From Sphaerolaimus hirsutus (Eukaryota; Nematoda; Chromadorea; Monhysterida; Sphaerolaimidae), in assembly GCA_964036195.1 (NCBI GenBank), contig OZ038456.1, positions 18,600,001 through 18,664,000 on the forward strand: 64,000 nt of DNA, given 5' to 3'. Under the pieces are notes generated by a model that saw only the letters and a list, made by a program, of their open reading frames with translations, was not told where the DNA came from and searched no databases. The position numbers and the translations under genes were made by a program. Position 1 is the first letter of the stretch; each line of letters begins with the position of its first letter. Positions 22,261 through 34,178 of this stretch are shown one piece after another.

Positions 22261-22750
22261 CACTCGCCCAATACTAGATTGGCACTTGTCCAATAGTATT
22301 GGCACAAGTCCAACGCTATATTGGCACTTGTCCAACGCTGGCACTCGTCCAACGCTGGCACTCGTCCAACATTGGCACTCGTCCAACGTTGGCACTCGTC
22401 CAACGCTGGCACTCGTCCAGCATTGGCACCTGTCCAATAGTATTGGCACTTGTCCAGCTTTGGCACTGGTCCAACATTGGCCTTGTGCCAAAGTTCATAG
22501 TGCAAACATTGACTATGTATATTCATTGGCACAGGTCCAACATTGGCACAGATCCAACATTGGAATATTTCCAATTTGGCACATGTCCAAGTATTGTCTA
22601 AACTATTTTTGGCACATTTCCAACTATAATGTGAGCTTATGGTGGATGAATATAATTGGAGATGTGCCAAAATGTCTTATATAGTATTTGGACATGTGCC
22701 AGTTAGACATTGGACATTAACTGGTGGTTTGGTGGGTTCAAAGGCTTAAA
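22195..22750. repeat. Left subterminal array of TTGGCRCNNGTCCAA dyads
   Basis: More than a dozen copies of TTGGCACTCGTCCAA or TTGGCACTTGTCCAA, partly overlapping and in both effective orientations because the unit is nearly palindromic. The inner edge (22704-22740) carries GGACATTAACTGGTGG and GGGTTCAAAGGCTT, an inverted degenerate copy of the outer end. Long open frames here are by-products of the repeat. Confidence 0.85.
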
Positions 22751-23301
22751 TGACAAATGTAAAAAGCCAACTTTGCAATGTGGTATTGAGCTGAATATGT
22801 ACTTACGTTTATTAAGCTGAGGCAAATAAAAATTGTCGGCAAAATGTTTTGAGTTTGGCAATAAAATGCAATCTGAATGCAGTGCTGGTCTTTGTGTAGA
22901 TGTGGACAAAGGCAATTACAACCACATGTGGTCCTTATGTGAAGAAACATCTGGTTTGTGGCAGTTTTAATATGATACTTTGTGTCTGCCACAGATGCAA
23001 CAGATGACAATAAACTTTAATGGTGTACATTTACTTATGTCTATTACTCTTTGTTTGGAGGAAAGATTTCGGGGGAAGCGCAATAAAAAATAATGTTACT
23101 TTGTAAAATCATCATCTTTGTTCTGAAAATATGAAGGTGGTAATAAGCTTTATGTAATCTACACCATGTGTTTTTGTGCATCTTTATGCTGCCACAAGAG
23201 AGTATATAAAGAGTGGATGGAGTTCATTCCAACATTCCAAGTGAATAACAACAATAACAAGAGCTGCATATAGTAGGGACCATATTATTGTACAACTATA
23301 T
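22751..23301. other. Non-coding DNA between left array and first Polinton gene
   Basis: AT-rich. A TATATAAAG box at about 23204-23212 faces rightward, but I cannot tie it to a start codon. No gene seen. Confidence 0.4.
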
Positions 23302-24219
23302 TTACATTGCGCACCTAGTAGAAGAGTGTAAGCCATCTATTTTGTTGCAAAAGTGAAATTTTTCCTGCATAAGTTTGTCACCACCTAATATAGCATCATA
23401 TTTAAATTCATAATTGAAGCGATGTACATATTGAGTTGGTAAACTGTGCTGTAGTTGTGTAATCATATTTATCCAAGTTGGATGTGGTGATTCTGACAGG
23501 TTGTAGTATTGAATGGATTTAGTGATGTTTACAGCAATGGTACATATCTTACACTTAGTCATGATTTCTGCTAGTTGATTAGAATATATGCAAGCTTGTA
23601 GTAGGGATCTTACCAAAAGATCATTTTTACATACAAATGAAAGGATTAGTTGTAATGGTTGTAGGTTAATATGAGCTTGGTTTAAAAAATGGAAGACATG
23701 CCTAAAAGAAGCATTTGTATCTGTGCCAATCACAAATATTGCAAGTTCGCACATGTTTTCTTTTCCTGCAAAATGAGGCCATAATTTTTGTAAATATTTG
23801 GCACATTCATGTTGCATCTCATCCCTTATGATGAAGCATACTCGTTTTATATGCATACACCATCTAATCATGTGAGAGATATGTTTTGGTATGCTTTCAC
23901 CAAAGGGAATAGACAGTGAGAAGACATCATGTGTTCCACAACCGAAGTAGTTAATAACACACTGCATAGGGCCATCTTCTGTAATTGTTCTGGTTTGAAA
24001 CTCAAAAAGTGTGATGAGTTTGCCCTTCATGATAGTTATGGAGTGATTACTATCAAACAGATAAACCAATCTATCCCTAATATATATTTCATCACTTCCA
24101 ACATGTCCTCTTTTGCCAGTAGCCACACACTTTATCAGCATGAAAATGTGCCCCATTGGAATGTACGACAGCAGTGTAGCACCAACTTCTGCCGGAACTG
24201 TCTTTGTGAAGTATTGCAT
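23302..24219 (-). CDS. F-box-like protein (cargo candidate)
   Basis: A single uninterrupted frame of 305 residues, start ATG at 24219, the only intronless sizeable gene in the Polinton. The N-terminus (TVPAEVGATLLSYIPMGHIF then LIKC) resembles an F-box, with the Pro, hydrophobic spacing and Cys of such domains. F-box proteins recruit substrates to SCF ubiquitin ligases. The rest is Cys/His-rich and leucine-rich without a recognised fold. It stands alone on the minus strand at the left edge, where cargo genes of Mavericks often sit. F-box cargo is known from nematode Mavericks. The assignment is from pattern only and could be wrong. Confidence 0.5.
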   Translation of the reverse strand: MQYFTKTVPAEVGATLLSYIPMGHIFMLIKCVATGKRGHVGSDEIYIRDRLVYLFDSNHSITIMKGKLITLFEFQTRTITEDGPMQCVINYFGCGTHDVFSLSIPFGESIPKHISHMIRWCMHIKRVCFIIRDEMQHECAKYLQKLWPHFAGKENMCELAIFVIGTDTNASFRHVFHFLNQAHINLQPLQLILSFVCKNDLLVRSLLQACIYSNQLAEIMTKCKICTIAVNITKSIQYYNLSESPHPTWINMITQLQHSLPTQYVHRFNYEFKYDAILGGDKLMQEKFHFCNKIDGLHSSTRCAM

Positions 24220-24376
24220 GATGCCATTCACATATTTGTCTTGATCCTATATTATAAGGCATATATATTTTGTGATTAGGATAAGGTAGTAAGATTAACC
24301 TTTGTAATATATTGCCTCTTGCCCTTTATCACAGCCTGAACAGCAGGAGAAACGTTTGTCATTGTTTCTGTTAACA

Positions 24377-27300
24377 ATGGATGGTGACACTACAGGCTTT
24401 AGTAATTCAAGGAGTAGGAAAGAAATTTTGGATTATGTATTAAGAAGTAGATCAGGCAGTGGTATCCTGTACAGTAGAGAATTTTTCACTATTTTGAAGC
24501 CGCAGTCTCAACATGTGGAAAGGTTTAAACTGAATCTGGATGCATTTAGAGTTGTATTTCACAACCTAAATAGTCATCTAAACCTTGCCTTGGTATTGAG
24601 TGAAGCCATTGGCTGTGTATTCAGGTTTGGTATTGACTATAAACGTTTTTTATGTATGCTTTGTTTTTTCATGACTGAATCTTTATAGACACACTGTTGG
24701 TGAGCGCCATCCATCAAATTTATATGTGGGGATTTCATTGCAACATGAAAGTTTGCCAGAATGTGGGTCATGTCTTTACATTATGCTATTAGTATAGTGA
24801 CAAAAATGGATCATAAACTTGCAGCATACGTAGAGCATTTTCGTTTGGGATCACGATTTAGTGCTGTAGCTGCAGCACAGGATATTGCAAATTTATTGAA
24901 TTCTCACCAGACAATAGATTTATCAGATAATTCTATGGTGCTATTTGTTAACACAGTTGGTAAGTATTATGTTATTGACTAAATTATTGCCTATTTCATG
25001 TATACTATATAAAAAAATTATTTTTTCAGAAAGATAATGGATCCAGCTGATCAACCATCATGTTCCTATGCGCCATGTATCCCTAGATCTGTAGATTTGG
25101 TAGATCAGCCATGTTCTTCTAATGCCACGACTGTATACAATATGGATAGATGCTTCATAGATGCTGACAATGAGTCTGATGAATCTGACACAATCCCACG
25201 AGAAGATTTTAGTAATTTGACAAATTATGGCACTGTGGGTAGATTAAGTGGAGGTAGGAGAAGGTCTATATATCAGGATGTTACCACCGCACGTTTGCGC
25301 CAATCCATGTTATTGAGTAAATCAAGGAAGCATTGTGAATTTGTTGTATCATGCGAGCAGACGCTTGTGTATGCTGTATGCCTGGCACTGGGCAAGATTA
25401 GAGCATTCAATCCCAATAGGGGTCGTGATTCTCGAAATTATTGGCGTCGCGTTCGACGTCACTGTGAAAAGAGTCCATCGATCGAGTTGGAAAGACTGGC
25501 ATCGCAGTTGCGCACAGAAGCTCAACTACCACCTACAAATGTATTTGTGGGTCTGGAATCACTAAATAAAATTCAAGGTGCACCAATGATGGAGGATGTT
25601 GCCATTAGGGTTTTTAAAGAAGGGACGAAAGATCAAATATGGGGCGATTTCAAAATTCAAAGTCCACATGTGATAGATATTATGCTGTATCACCATGGTG
25701 GCAATATATTCTTTGCGGTGATATGGGGATTGGTGACATTTTTGAGTGCACAGGGCTACTGTGACACGTGCAAGGAGGTGTTCTTTGATCGAAAAAGGCT
25801 TGTTTATATTGTTTTGTCCATGTAAAAGTATATATATATACATTTATATATTCCAGGCATGTGTGCCCGTTTAGATGCAACTATTGTGGCACTGTTCCAA
25901 TACCTTCAAATGTTACAAATACCAGCCTGCTTTCAGACTGTCCAAAGGTGAATGGGGAGGAAAAAACATGTCGAGAATGTTTGCGAAATTTTTACTCGAC
26001 ATTCTGTTATGAGTTAGTTTTGAATATAATGTCGGTACAACACTGAATGTATGACTATACAACTATATTGTTTTCATAGGCAACATTTACATGTACAAGG
26101 TGCGGGCAGGTGGGCTAAGCCGAAATGCTACAGTCAACGTCTATGTCCTGCTTGTGGACATTATTTTAGTCTGACAAATCGCAATGGTGCATATGTGAAC
26201 ACTCACAAATGCCCTGAGCAAAGAAGTTTTGGATGTGGCTATTGCAAAAAGCAGATTCCCATGAGTGAGCGACATGATGCATGCTACTTGCCTGTGCTGA
26301 TACCGCATAAAGTCCAACGAGCAAAGAAAATTGTATTTTTGGATTTAGAAACCAGAATCTGTAGAGCAACTAATTTGCACAAGGCAAACCTGCTGACGAC
26401 AATTGTGTAAGTCATTTAATATATACGTTACTATAAGTTTTATAATTTAGATACTCAACTTTTTGCTTGTAACAGTTCATGTTCACTCTGTTGGCAGAAG
26501 GACATGCATGAGTCATGTAGGAGATGTGGCATTGCTCGACTTTCTGTATGGAGTGGCGAAAACTGCGTTGACGAATTTGTTGAAAGTTTTTTCTGCATGG
26601 GTATGTTATCAACGTTATATATAATTTCTAAAAATTTATTATTATTATGATCAAATATTTTCAGAAAATGCTAATGCAACCATTGTCAGTCATTTTGGGA
26701 GCAGATTTGATTTCCAGTTTCTACTATCTGCATTGGTTTCCCAGTGCAAAACTCCACAGACTGTGTTTTCACGTGGAAACAGAATCTTATATGTCAAGTT
26801 TCACAGCGGAATCAAAATGATATGTTGGGCCAATTATATACCAACATCTTTGGAAAACTTGTGCAAATCATTTGAGGTTCCAGTGGCAAAGTCATTTTTT
26901 TGCTATGATTTGAACGAAGAGCATGTCACTGATGCATACTGTCATGTTAGGCCAAAGTGGGAATTCTCAGCATCAGGGCGAAATTCTAGGGATTTCGATG
27001 CTTACCATGATGCGCACTATGACAAAGTGTTTGACGTTGCTGAGGAGATGAAGGTATATTGTCAAAGGGATAGTTATGCCTTATCATATGCGGCAATGAG
27101 ATTTCGGGAGGAGCTGATAAAGTTGCTAGATGTGGATTTGTTTGCAGAGTCTGGCACATTTACCATATCGGGATTGACACTGCGCGTTTTTCAAAGTATG
27201 TAAAGTTATTAATTTTTCAAGGTGCATTATGACATTGTTAACAGAGTTTTTTCATCTTTACAGCCAGATTTTTACAAGAGAATACATTGGCAATTTATCG

Positions 27301-29802
27301 TGGTGAAGCACTGGTCGATCGAAACAGTCGATTTTCAATGGCATTTCTCAGCGCATATAGTAGATATTTTGGGGTATGATTATTTAATGACATTTGTGAG
27401 TAATAATTATATTCTATTGTCACTCCGCAGGTTCATGTGCAACATGCTGGCAATGAGCGTGAATATGTCGTACAGTGTGGCAACAATCGCCGGTTCAAAG
27501 TGGATGGTGCAGAATTTGAACCTGGGTCAGAGTTTCCATCCCGGTTGATTGACATCCATGGGTGTTTCTACCATGCATGTATCATGTGTACCAGGCATTT
27601 ATCAGCAACGCGGTTAGTTTAATGCCATTAAATATGGATACCATAGATATATAACAATAATTAATCAACTAACGCAGACCACTTACATTGCTCGGTGGCA
27701 AAACGCCATTGCAAGTTCGGGAATATGACTATTTTCGAGCTAATAGTATCGTTAAGGCTGTACAACCTTTGCACTACGATTTATATTGGGAGCATGAATG
27801 TCGAAATGTGTTAAGTTCAAATAGACTATTGAAGCAGTTTTTCACAGAGGCACTATCTGATAAACCGTTAAATGTATATGATGCGAATTTTGGTTAGTTA
27901 TAGGAAGTGGCAATTTTTTGTGGATTTTATAATTTTTTTATATTTTTATTTTTAGGTGGCAGGATTGATACATTTCAAATTGGAATACACACCAATGTGG
28001 GCATTTGTGCACCAAGTGCAGATTTTTTGGACTTTTGCAGCTTGTATCCTGCAATGTGCCTGACAAAGCCAATGGCACAAGGACCTGGAAAGATAATTAC
28101 AGAGGGGGGCATCACTGGCGACTTGAATGAATGGGTTTTGGTATGTGGCATATATTTTTTTATACATTTATCTACATATATAATATATATGTTTTTGCAG
28201 GGCAATTTTGGAGTTGTGAAAGCCTGGGTTCACTATCCACAAGCTGATGTGTTCATCCCACCATTGCCATTTCGTGCAAATCTGCCAAATGGAGATGAGA
28301 AAATATTCTACAGCACATGTGCATCGTGCTGCATTGAGCAGAATTTTGACATTTGCAGGCATACATTCCACGAGCAAATATTTCGTGGCACATGGACAAC
28401 GGTATATTAGTACATGTGCCTTATATTGCATATAAAGTTTTTATGGATGTGAAACGTTTCAGGTTGAAGTTGGTGCGGCAATCAGACATGCGGGCTTGAA
28501 GGTTATAAGAATAATTTCAGCCCATGTCTATGAGTCCCGCGTATGGACAAAGGAGGCTGGTGTGAGTTCAGGTCTGATCAGTGCATTCATGCTTGCATTT
28601 TACAAGCTGAAATGTCAAGCTAGTGGTAAGTTGAACTCAACTTTTATAATGTACAATCTAAGATTGAAATGTTGTTGTACTTTTCTCAGATCTTCCACCG
28701 GGGAAAAGTGCAGAAGAGTACTCTCATGAAATCTTTCAACGATTTGGAATATATATTGCACCGAGGTCTTTTGCACCAAATCCAGTCAAGCGTTCAGTAG
28801 CAAAATTGATGATCAATTCACTAATTGGAAAATTTGCGCAGAAGAAGTCATCCCACAATACAGAATTTTTCACTGATCACGGAGGTCTTTTAAAGGTGCT
28901 TGAAAATCCAAATGTGAATGTTCATTGGATACAGGTATGAGATTGTAATTCTTTTTTAAAATGTTGTGCTACCCATATTTTTTGTTTCAGCATTTTGGCT
29001 CCGCGGATCCTTTAAAATTGGGGACACAATCGTCTGTGATGGTGCAACATTCCATCAATCAAGACTCAAGTCTGGCACATGTGGGTCCAAATAATGCATT
29101 CAGCGTTCCAATCATCACAGCCCTTGTGACAGGATATGCCAGAGTAGAGTTGTATGAGGCAATGTTGAAGGTGCCTGAAGATGCACTTTTATATACAGAC
29201 ACGTTGGCTTGAATTTTTTGTATTTATTTATATATTAATTTTTTATTTAAATGCGGATATATAATGTAGGGATTCAATAATGACATTGGATGGGTCAAAC
29301 TTGCAAGCATTGTGTGGACATCACTTGGGGCAGTTGACTCCAGTATTGAAGGATCAATATAAATTGGATCACATCTGCATTGTTGGGGTTGGTTAATAAT
29401 GGCTATTATGGAATTTAAAATGATAACTTTTGTTTTTTGCAGCCAAAGCAGTATGCCTACACTGCAAAGCACACTATCAATGGTGGAACATATAGGACGG
29501 TGAGATTGCGCGGATTTGCCAGTGCAGCAGAAACTGATGAGCAGGCGCAACAGAGTAATCGCAAGCCCACAGTGTCCTACGAAAATATGTGTAATGCTGC
29601 CCGATCCCTTTTGGAGAAAACAGACTTAAAGAAATTGGGTGTTAATGAGCTCAACTTTCTTTTGTCGAAAGATTTCAAGATATCGATTGATGGACGAAAG
29701 AAGTATTATAAGCCCGTTTCCAATAAGCGCTTCTTTGTTGCCCCAGGCGTAGGTGGTGCATCATGTGTTAAGACTTATCCATATGGTTATAATCGCATAT
29801 AG
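24377..29802 (+). CDS. polB: Protein-primed family B DNA polymerase, 18 exons
   Basis: Exons: 24377-24624, 24689-24750, 24798-24959, 25047-25821, 25857-26012, 26080-26406, 26476-26600, 26665-27195, 27264-27373, 27431-27612, 27678-27892, 27956-28140, 28201-28401, 28463-28625, 28690-28934, 28991-29202, 29270-29387, 29443-29802. All join in phase to 1458 residues. In order: N-terminal Polinton domain; Cys-rich zinc region; Exo I FLDLET; Exo II HFGSRFDFQFLL; Exo III YCQRDSYAL; the DIHGCFYHACIMC box; motif A DFCSLYPAM; motif B KLMINSLIGKFAQK; motif C YTDTDS, split by the intron at 29203; KxY-like GPKQYAYT. It copies the element from protein-primed ends. The fourth exon has two acceptors: the upstream one (after 25029) gives an early stop, the one at 25046 keeps the frame. 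Introns are 35-90 bp. All catalytic motifs are present. Confidence 0.92.
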
Positions 29803-29897
29803 TGTGGTGTATGTGTGTGTACGCGCGTGCATTTATTTGTCATCGTCATTTTTTTTATTTTTTATATTGTTATTATGCCAATAGAAAATAAATAAAG

Positions 29898-30985
29898 TTG
29901 CAGGCATTTATTAAAAAATTAATATCGCTAAATTTTAATACTACCAACGACAAAATCAAAATTGAGCCCAATTTGTTGCAGTCGTCATTGGATTTCCAAT
30001 TGGATCCTGTTCGTGTTGTGTCAGAAAGTGAATATCAACATCTGCTAGAGTGCCAAAGCCAATTGAATCACTTGAAAAGTTTGTTTATATTTAATAATGA
30101 TAAGTATCGTTCAATTTTTCATCAATAATAATTATTGTCAAATGTGCAGAATGTCCGATTCTAACACAAATGTTGGCAATGGCAAATTTAAGCAGAAAAA
30201 GTCGTTCAAGCATGGAGAACAACATGACTCATCCAGAACAGGGGCATTACATGAGGCAGACACCAACAACGATGGCGATATGTTTATCCAACCCGCCACC
30301 AATGTTACCAACCCCTTTGTACCATCCGGTGGCGCAGGAAGAAAGATTGTTGTTCCAAGAGGAGGGGGAGGAGGAGGAGGAAAATCTGGCAAGAGTGGAA
30401 GAACAAGTGCCGCAGAGCAGCACACAGCCGACAGATTGCAGACCGCCAAGCCCAGATACAGTACAGTCACTCATGATGCTGATCCCCCCGGTATAATTGA
30501 TATGTTTGCAGACTACACATGACTGCCATATGCGGATAATAATGCTCACATTGCAGAATATCTTAACGCCAGAGAAGCTGCAGCCATCCACCAAAGACAA
30601 GCTCGGAAGAAGGTCGTCACCTTCGACAAAAGTGCCAACAGTGCCGGTGCAGGTGGAAAACGTCGTGGATCAGACGGCCATACCAAGCGTTCAGAGCCCG
30701 CACAATGGAGCCAGCGGGAGTTCTTTGCCGGAAGTATCGGAATGGACGAAGAAGAATGACCTCCCAGCAGGGCTATCCCCCCAGAAACCTTGCAAATGGA
30801 TACCAGAGGAGGAAAACAAATTGGAGCTGGAGAAACAGAACGAGCTAGGGACCACCACCACCACCACAGTGGTAGTCGTGGACAAGGCGAAGAAGAAGAG
30901 GAACAAGAAGAAGAAGACTGTACCATTGTTGGCAGCGACACCAGTGAGCATGACTTTGGATATTGCGGTAGTGATTTACAAATGA
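29898..30985 (+). CDS. Polinton small protein, reading frame overlapping the next gene
   Basis: Exons about 29898-30078, 30150-30490 and 30557-30985 join in phase to about 316 residues. The first exon encodes a helical segment with SESEYQHLLECQSQLNHLK. The later ones are Pro/Glu-rich, then a lysine-rich KKKRNKKKKT tract. The start is uncertain: no ATG lies in the first exon, which follows a TTGCAG acceptor-like site. The second and third exons are the same DNA, read in another frame, as the gene at 30151-32468, and both frames use the same splice sites. It lies directly after polB on the same strand. Function unknown. Confidence 0.5.
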
Positions 30986-32468
30986 TGAAACGATCAATGC
31001 CAAGGCGCCTTGAAACAGACATCGCTGGGCTATCGCACAATATGGCAGGTGCAGAGTCCAATAAACAGAAAGGGGCAAATTGGAAGGAGGCGGAGTCACA
31101 AAACGTTGAAAATGAGTCACAACAAAGCGCAAATGCCACAACCGGTGGAAAAAGTCAGTCTGTTGATGTGTTCACAGTGTCATCAGATCAAGGGAAAGGC
31201 GCAACGCAAGGATCAGAAGACGGAAGGAAACGCGGCAGCGACGAGCTTGAAGGTGACATGAATAAAAAGTATAAAAGTGCAAGGATTGCCGATGAGTCAA
31301 TGCTATCGACACAAAAGATTGTTCACCTTGAAGATGGGGATGATGGAGATTATGGCAGTGATGAAGATGATGACATGTATTTGGAGGCGGCCAGACAGGC
31401 AAAGCTACCAAAAAAACAAGCAGATGTTACTCAGAAGCAAGGTGGTGGTGGCACAAAGAGAAATGTAGCTGGCAACAAGCTTGCTCCACCAAAGGATACA
31501 CCCGGAAACAGAAAATATATTGGATTGAGTGAATTTGAGCGTGGTATCCCACGTGTGGATGCCTATGGTCGTGCTACAACCGTTGCTCGTATGTTAATTT
31601 TTGTGGTTACATTTGTCGCCTGCACATTAATGAATAAACATTAACATAATATACAGGTGGAAATTCTGCACTTTTCGACATGGCATTTGTGAGGCAGAAT
31701 GTGTTGGATGGTCCTCCGTTTCCATTCCAACCTCCCAATGCAATTGTACTGTGGCTGTGCAGGACATGTCGGGATATTTCAAATCGTGCAAAGGGCAAGC
31801 GCTTTTCCAATGGGCGAACCACATTCATCATCGACATGTGCAAGGTGTGGTACTTTCGGTATTCTTTGTTTACTAGTCCAAAAATATTATTTTAACTTTT
31901 TAGCCATGCCGCATTTTGAATTGTGAAGCACGCGAATGCTTTCAAGATGAGGATGAAATTTATGGGACCCTGAAACCATCTGACATTGACAAGGCACTAA
32001 GGAAATATCCATATCCGGAACAGTTCACGCCGTTGGGTGGAGCGCCATTCAGTTTGACACGTGCTGAGGGACTCACACTTTTGATGTGCGAGCATTGTCG
32101 GTGAGTAAACATATTCATCGTGAAATTCATCATCATCATCGTTTTCCATATTTCTCTCCCTCTCTCTCTCTCAGCCTTGTGACATCAACCAGGGAGTGTG
32201 TGCGAGATGTGAATGGGAGATGCCGGGTAAGTTAATCACTAATGACAAAAGTTTATGATTTAAAACAATTTGTATTTATTGTTTTCAGATGACTATTGAC
32301 ATGTGTCAAAGGTGCATAGATGCCAACAGTGAAATGTCCATGGCACTATATCCAACACAGGCTGAGTTGGACCGCCAAAAGGGTAGAAGGCAATATTTTA
32401 AAGGAATCAACAGTGATGAGGTTGCTGGCAAAGTGGTGCAGACACATGGAAAGTGCATCCGCGATTGA
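30151..32468 (+). CDS. Acidic/disordered protein with C-terminal multi-cysteine zinc region
   Basis: Seven exons join in phase to 645 residues: 30151-30490, 30557-30733, 30785-31588, 31657-31844, 31904-32100, 32175-32226, 32289-32468. The N-terminal two thirds are Gly-, His- and acid-rich and look disordered, with basic nuclear-signal-like patches. The last about 220 residues are folded-looking, with CXXC/CXXXXC pairs (WLCRTCRDI, CKPCRILNCEARECF, MCEHCRL, MCQRCID), suggesting several zinc sites. The 30734-30784 intron is needed to skip an in-frame TGA at 30757. I do not recognise the family. A DNA- or nucleoprotein-binding role is only a guess from composition. Confidence 0.65.
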
Positions 32469-32715
32469 ATTGTGATTTTTAGTTGCTGCATTTTTTATTA
32501 CTGTGACTACTACTACTATGACTATGACAATGACAATGACGACAATACTAGGCATATTTAAGCATTTTTGTTATTGATCATAATAATTTGTTATTCATAC
32601 TTGTTTTACATTTAATGTTCAAAAGTGTGATCAAATTAAACTTAAAAGCAGAAAGTGTTGCTACATACACACACACACACACGCAGCTAATTAATCAACT
32701 ACGAGAATAGGAAAA
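32469..32715. other. Spacer before the ATPase gene
   Basis: AT-rich with ACT/ACA simple repeats. No extra exon seen. Confidence 0.4.
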
Positions 32716-34178
32716 ATGCAGAGACTTCAACATTCCTTCCCAATGCTTATATTTGGATCATCAGATATGAATTTACACAAATCATTTCACTATAAATGAA
32801 TAGTGTATATATAAATAAATAAATATATATATGTACTATGTCATTTACAAGTTGAGGTTATCTGTATAAATATTCATCACGTTCTGGAAAAACCACACTA
32901 CTAATTGAATTAATTAAAAATCGTCAGCATATTTACGATCACCCGCCAGATCATTGCCTATTTCTATTTAGCTATTGGCAAGAAAAGTACTTAGCATTAA
33001 AGACATGTGCAGAGTTTGGCAGAATTGAAGATTTTTGCGACTCGTGGCGCACTGTGGTCAAATATAAAGAGGAGTTAGATGAGCGTTCAAATACAAAAGA
33101 TTCCCATTTATTGCTGGTTTTAGATGATCTTTCAGCCAGTCTTTCATCCGCTACTGAGATTGACAACGACGATGACATAGGTGGAGAGAGGCGAAATAAT
33201 ACAGGGGCAAATAATCCAACGCGTCTTTTACGAGATTTGGCACAAGGTGCGGCTAGGCATCACAACATTTCTTTAGTGGCAACGCTACAGAGTTTGTTTG
33301 ACACGCAGGTATGCTAATATGGTATTTGCATGTACATAAATACACATTTAGGTGTATCATTATTTTTTCAGAATTTGAAACAAAGTCGCAGCTCCAGCGT
33401 TTACTTCGTTTTATTTAGGTATGCCTATCTGCCACCCTCATGTATGTATGTATGTATGTATGTTTTCATCACATTATTTTTTCTTTGCAGCTTCCCATCT
33501 GATGCATTAACGACAAAATCATTTGCTCAACGTTGGCAGGACCCAGCACTGTTCATTGGAGCATATAAGCAAGCAATTTCTGATAAAAATTTTGGATATT
33601 TATTTGCAAACTCAGATCCGTCAATTCCTGACGAGTTGAGATTGTCAAATTCACTTTTTCCCTGGGATAAAGATCTCGTATTCTATCAATGGGAAAAACT
33701 GTCAAGCGATATTGACATATTAGGTGCTACTTCCGCGGCTGGTGGCGACATTGACGAAAAATTTGGAGCTGTCACCAAAAATAAAGTAGGAGAAGAAGGC
33801 ACAAAGCCTTCGGGACAATTGAAATTTGCACCACAATCACAACATCGACGACGAGGTGGTGGCGGTGGTCACAAAGCTGGGCGAAAGGTTGTCGCAGTGC
33901 CTGCAGAAATAGCGATTGAACGTGTTTGTGATTCAGACGAGACATTTCGGAAAGATCTGTGCGCAGCCGGAGGGCCGTTAAAGGCAAAGTGGTCACATTT
34001 GAGGCGACGACGACAACAACAAAAGTACAAAACGCACGGTGGTGCAGAGCAGGAAAATTCACGTAACAGTGCACAAAATGACAACGACAAATGGACCTTC
34101 CAATCCAAGCCACCATATACAACAACCGCAATTGGAGCCGCCAAGCAAGCCGGCAGCACCACCGCTGGGAACCGCTAG
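32716..34178 (+). CDS. Packaging ATPase (FtsK/HerA type), P-loop split by an apparent AT-AC intron
   Basis: Exons 32716-32764, 32881-33308, 33372-33418 and 33491-34178 join in phase to 403 residues. Exon 1 starts at ATG and ends inside the Walker A loop (IFGSS). Exon 2 resumes with SGKTTLL and later carries Walker B, LLLVLDDL. This is the genome-packaging ATPase of Polintons and adintoviruses, which translocates DNA into capsids. The first intron (32765-32880) begins ATATGA and ends TCATCAC, so it would be AT-AC; no GT-AG choice restores the loop. TCATCA also occurs at both junctions, so a small insertion is an alternative. The C-terminal third is Gly/Arg/Gln-rich and overlaps the next gene by 101 bp. 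Confidence 0.82.

Noticed and set aside
22135-22684. Several open frames on both strands in the left subterminal array
   Set aside because: They only translate the TTGGCAC/GTCCAA repeat and recur in the right array.
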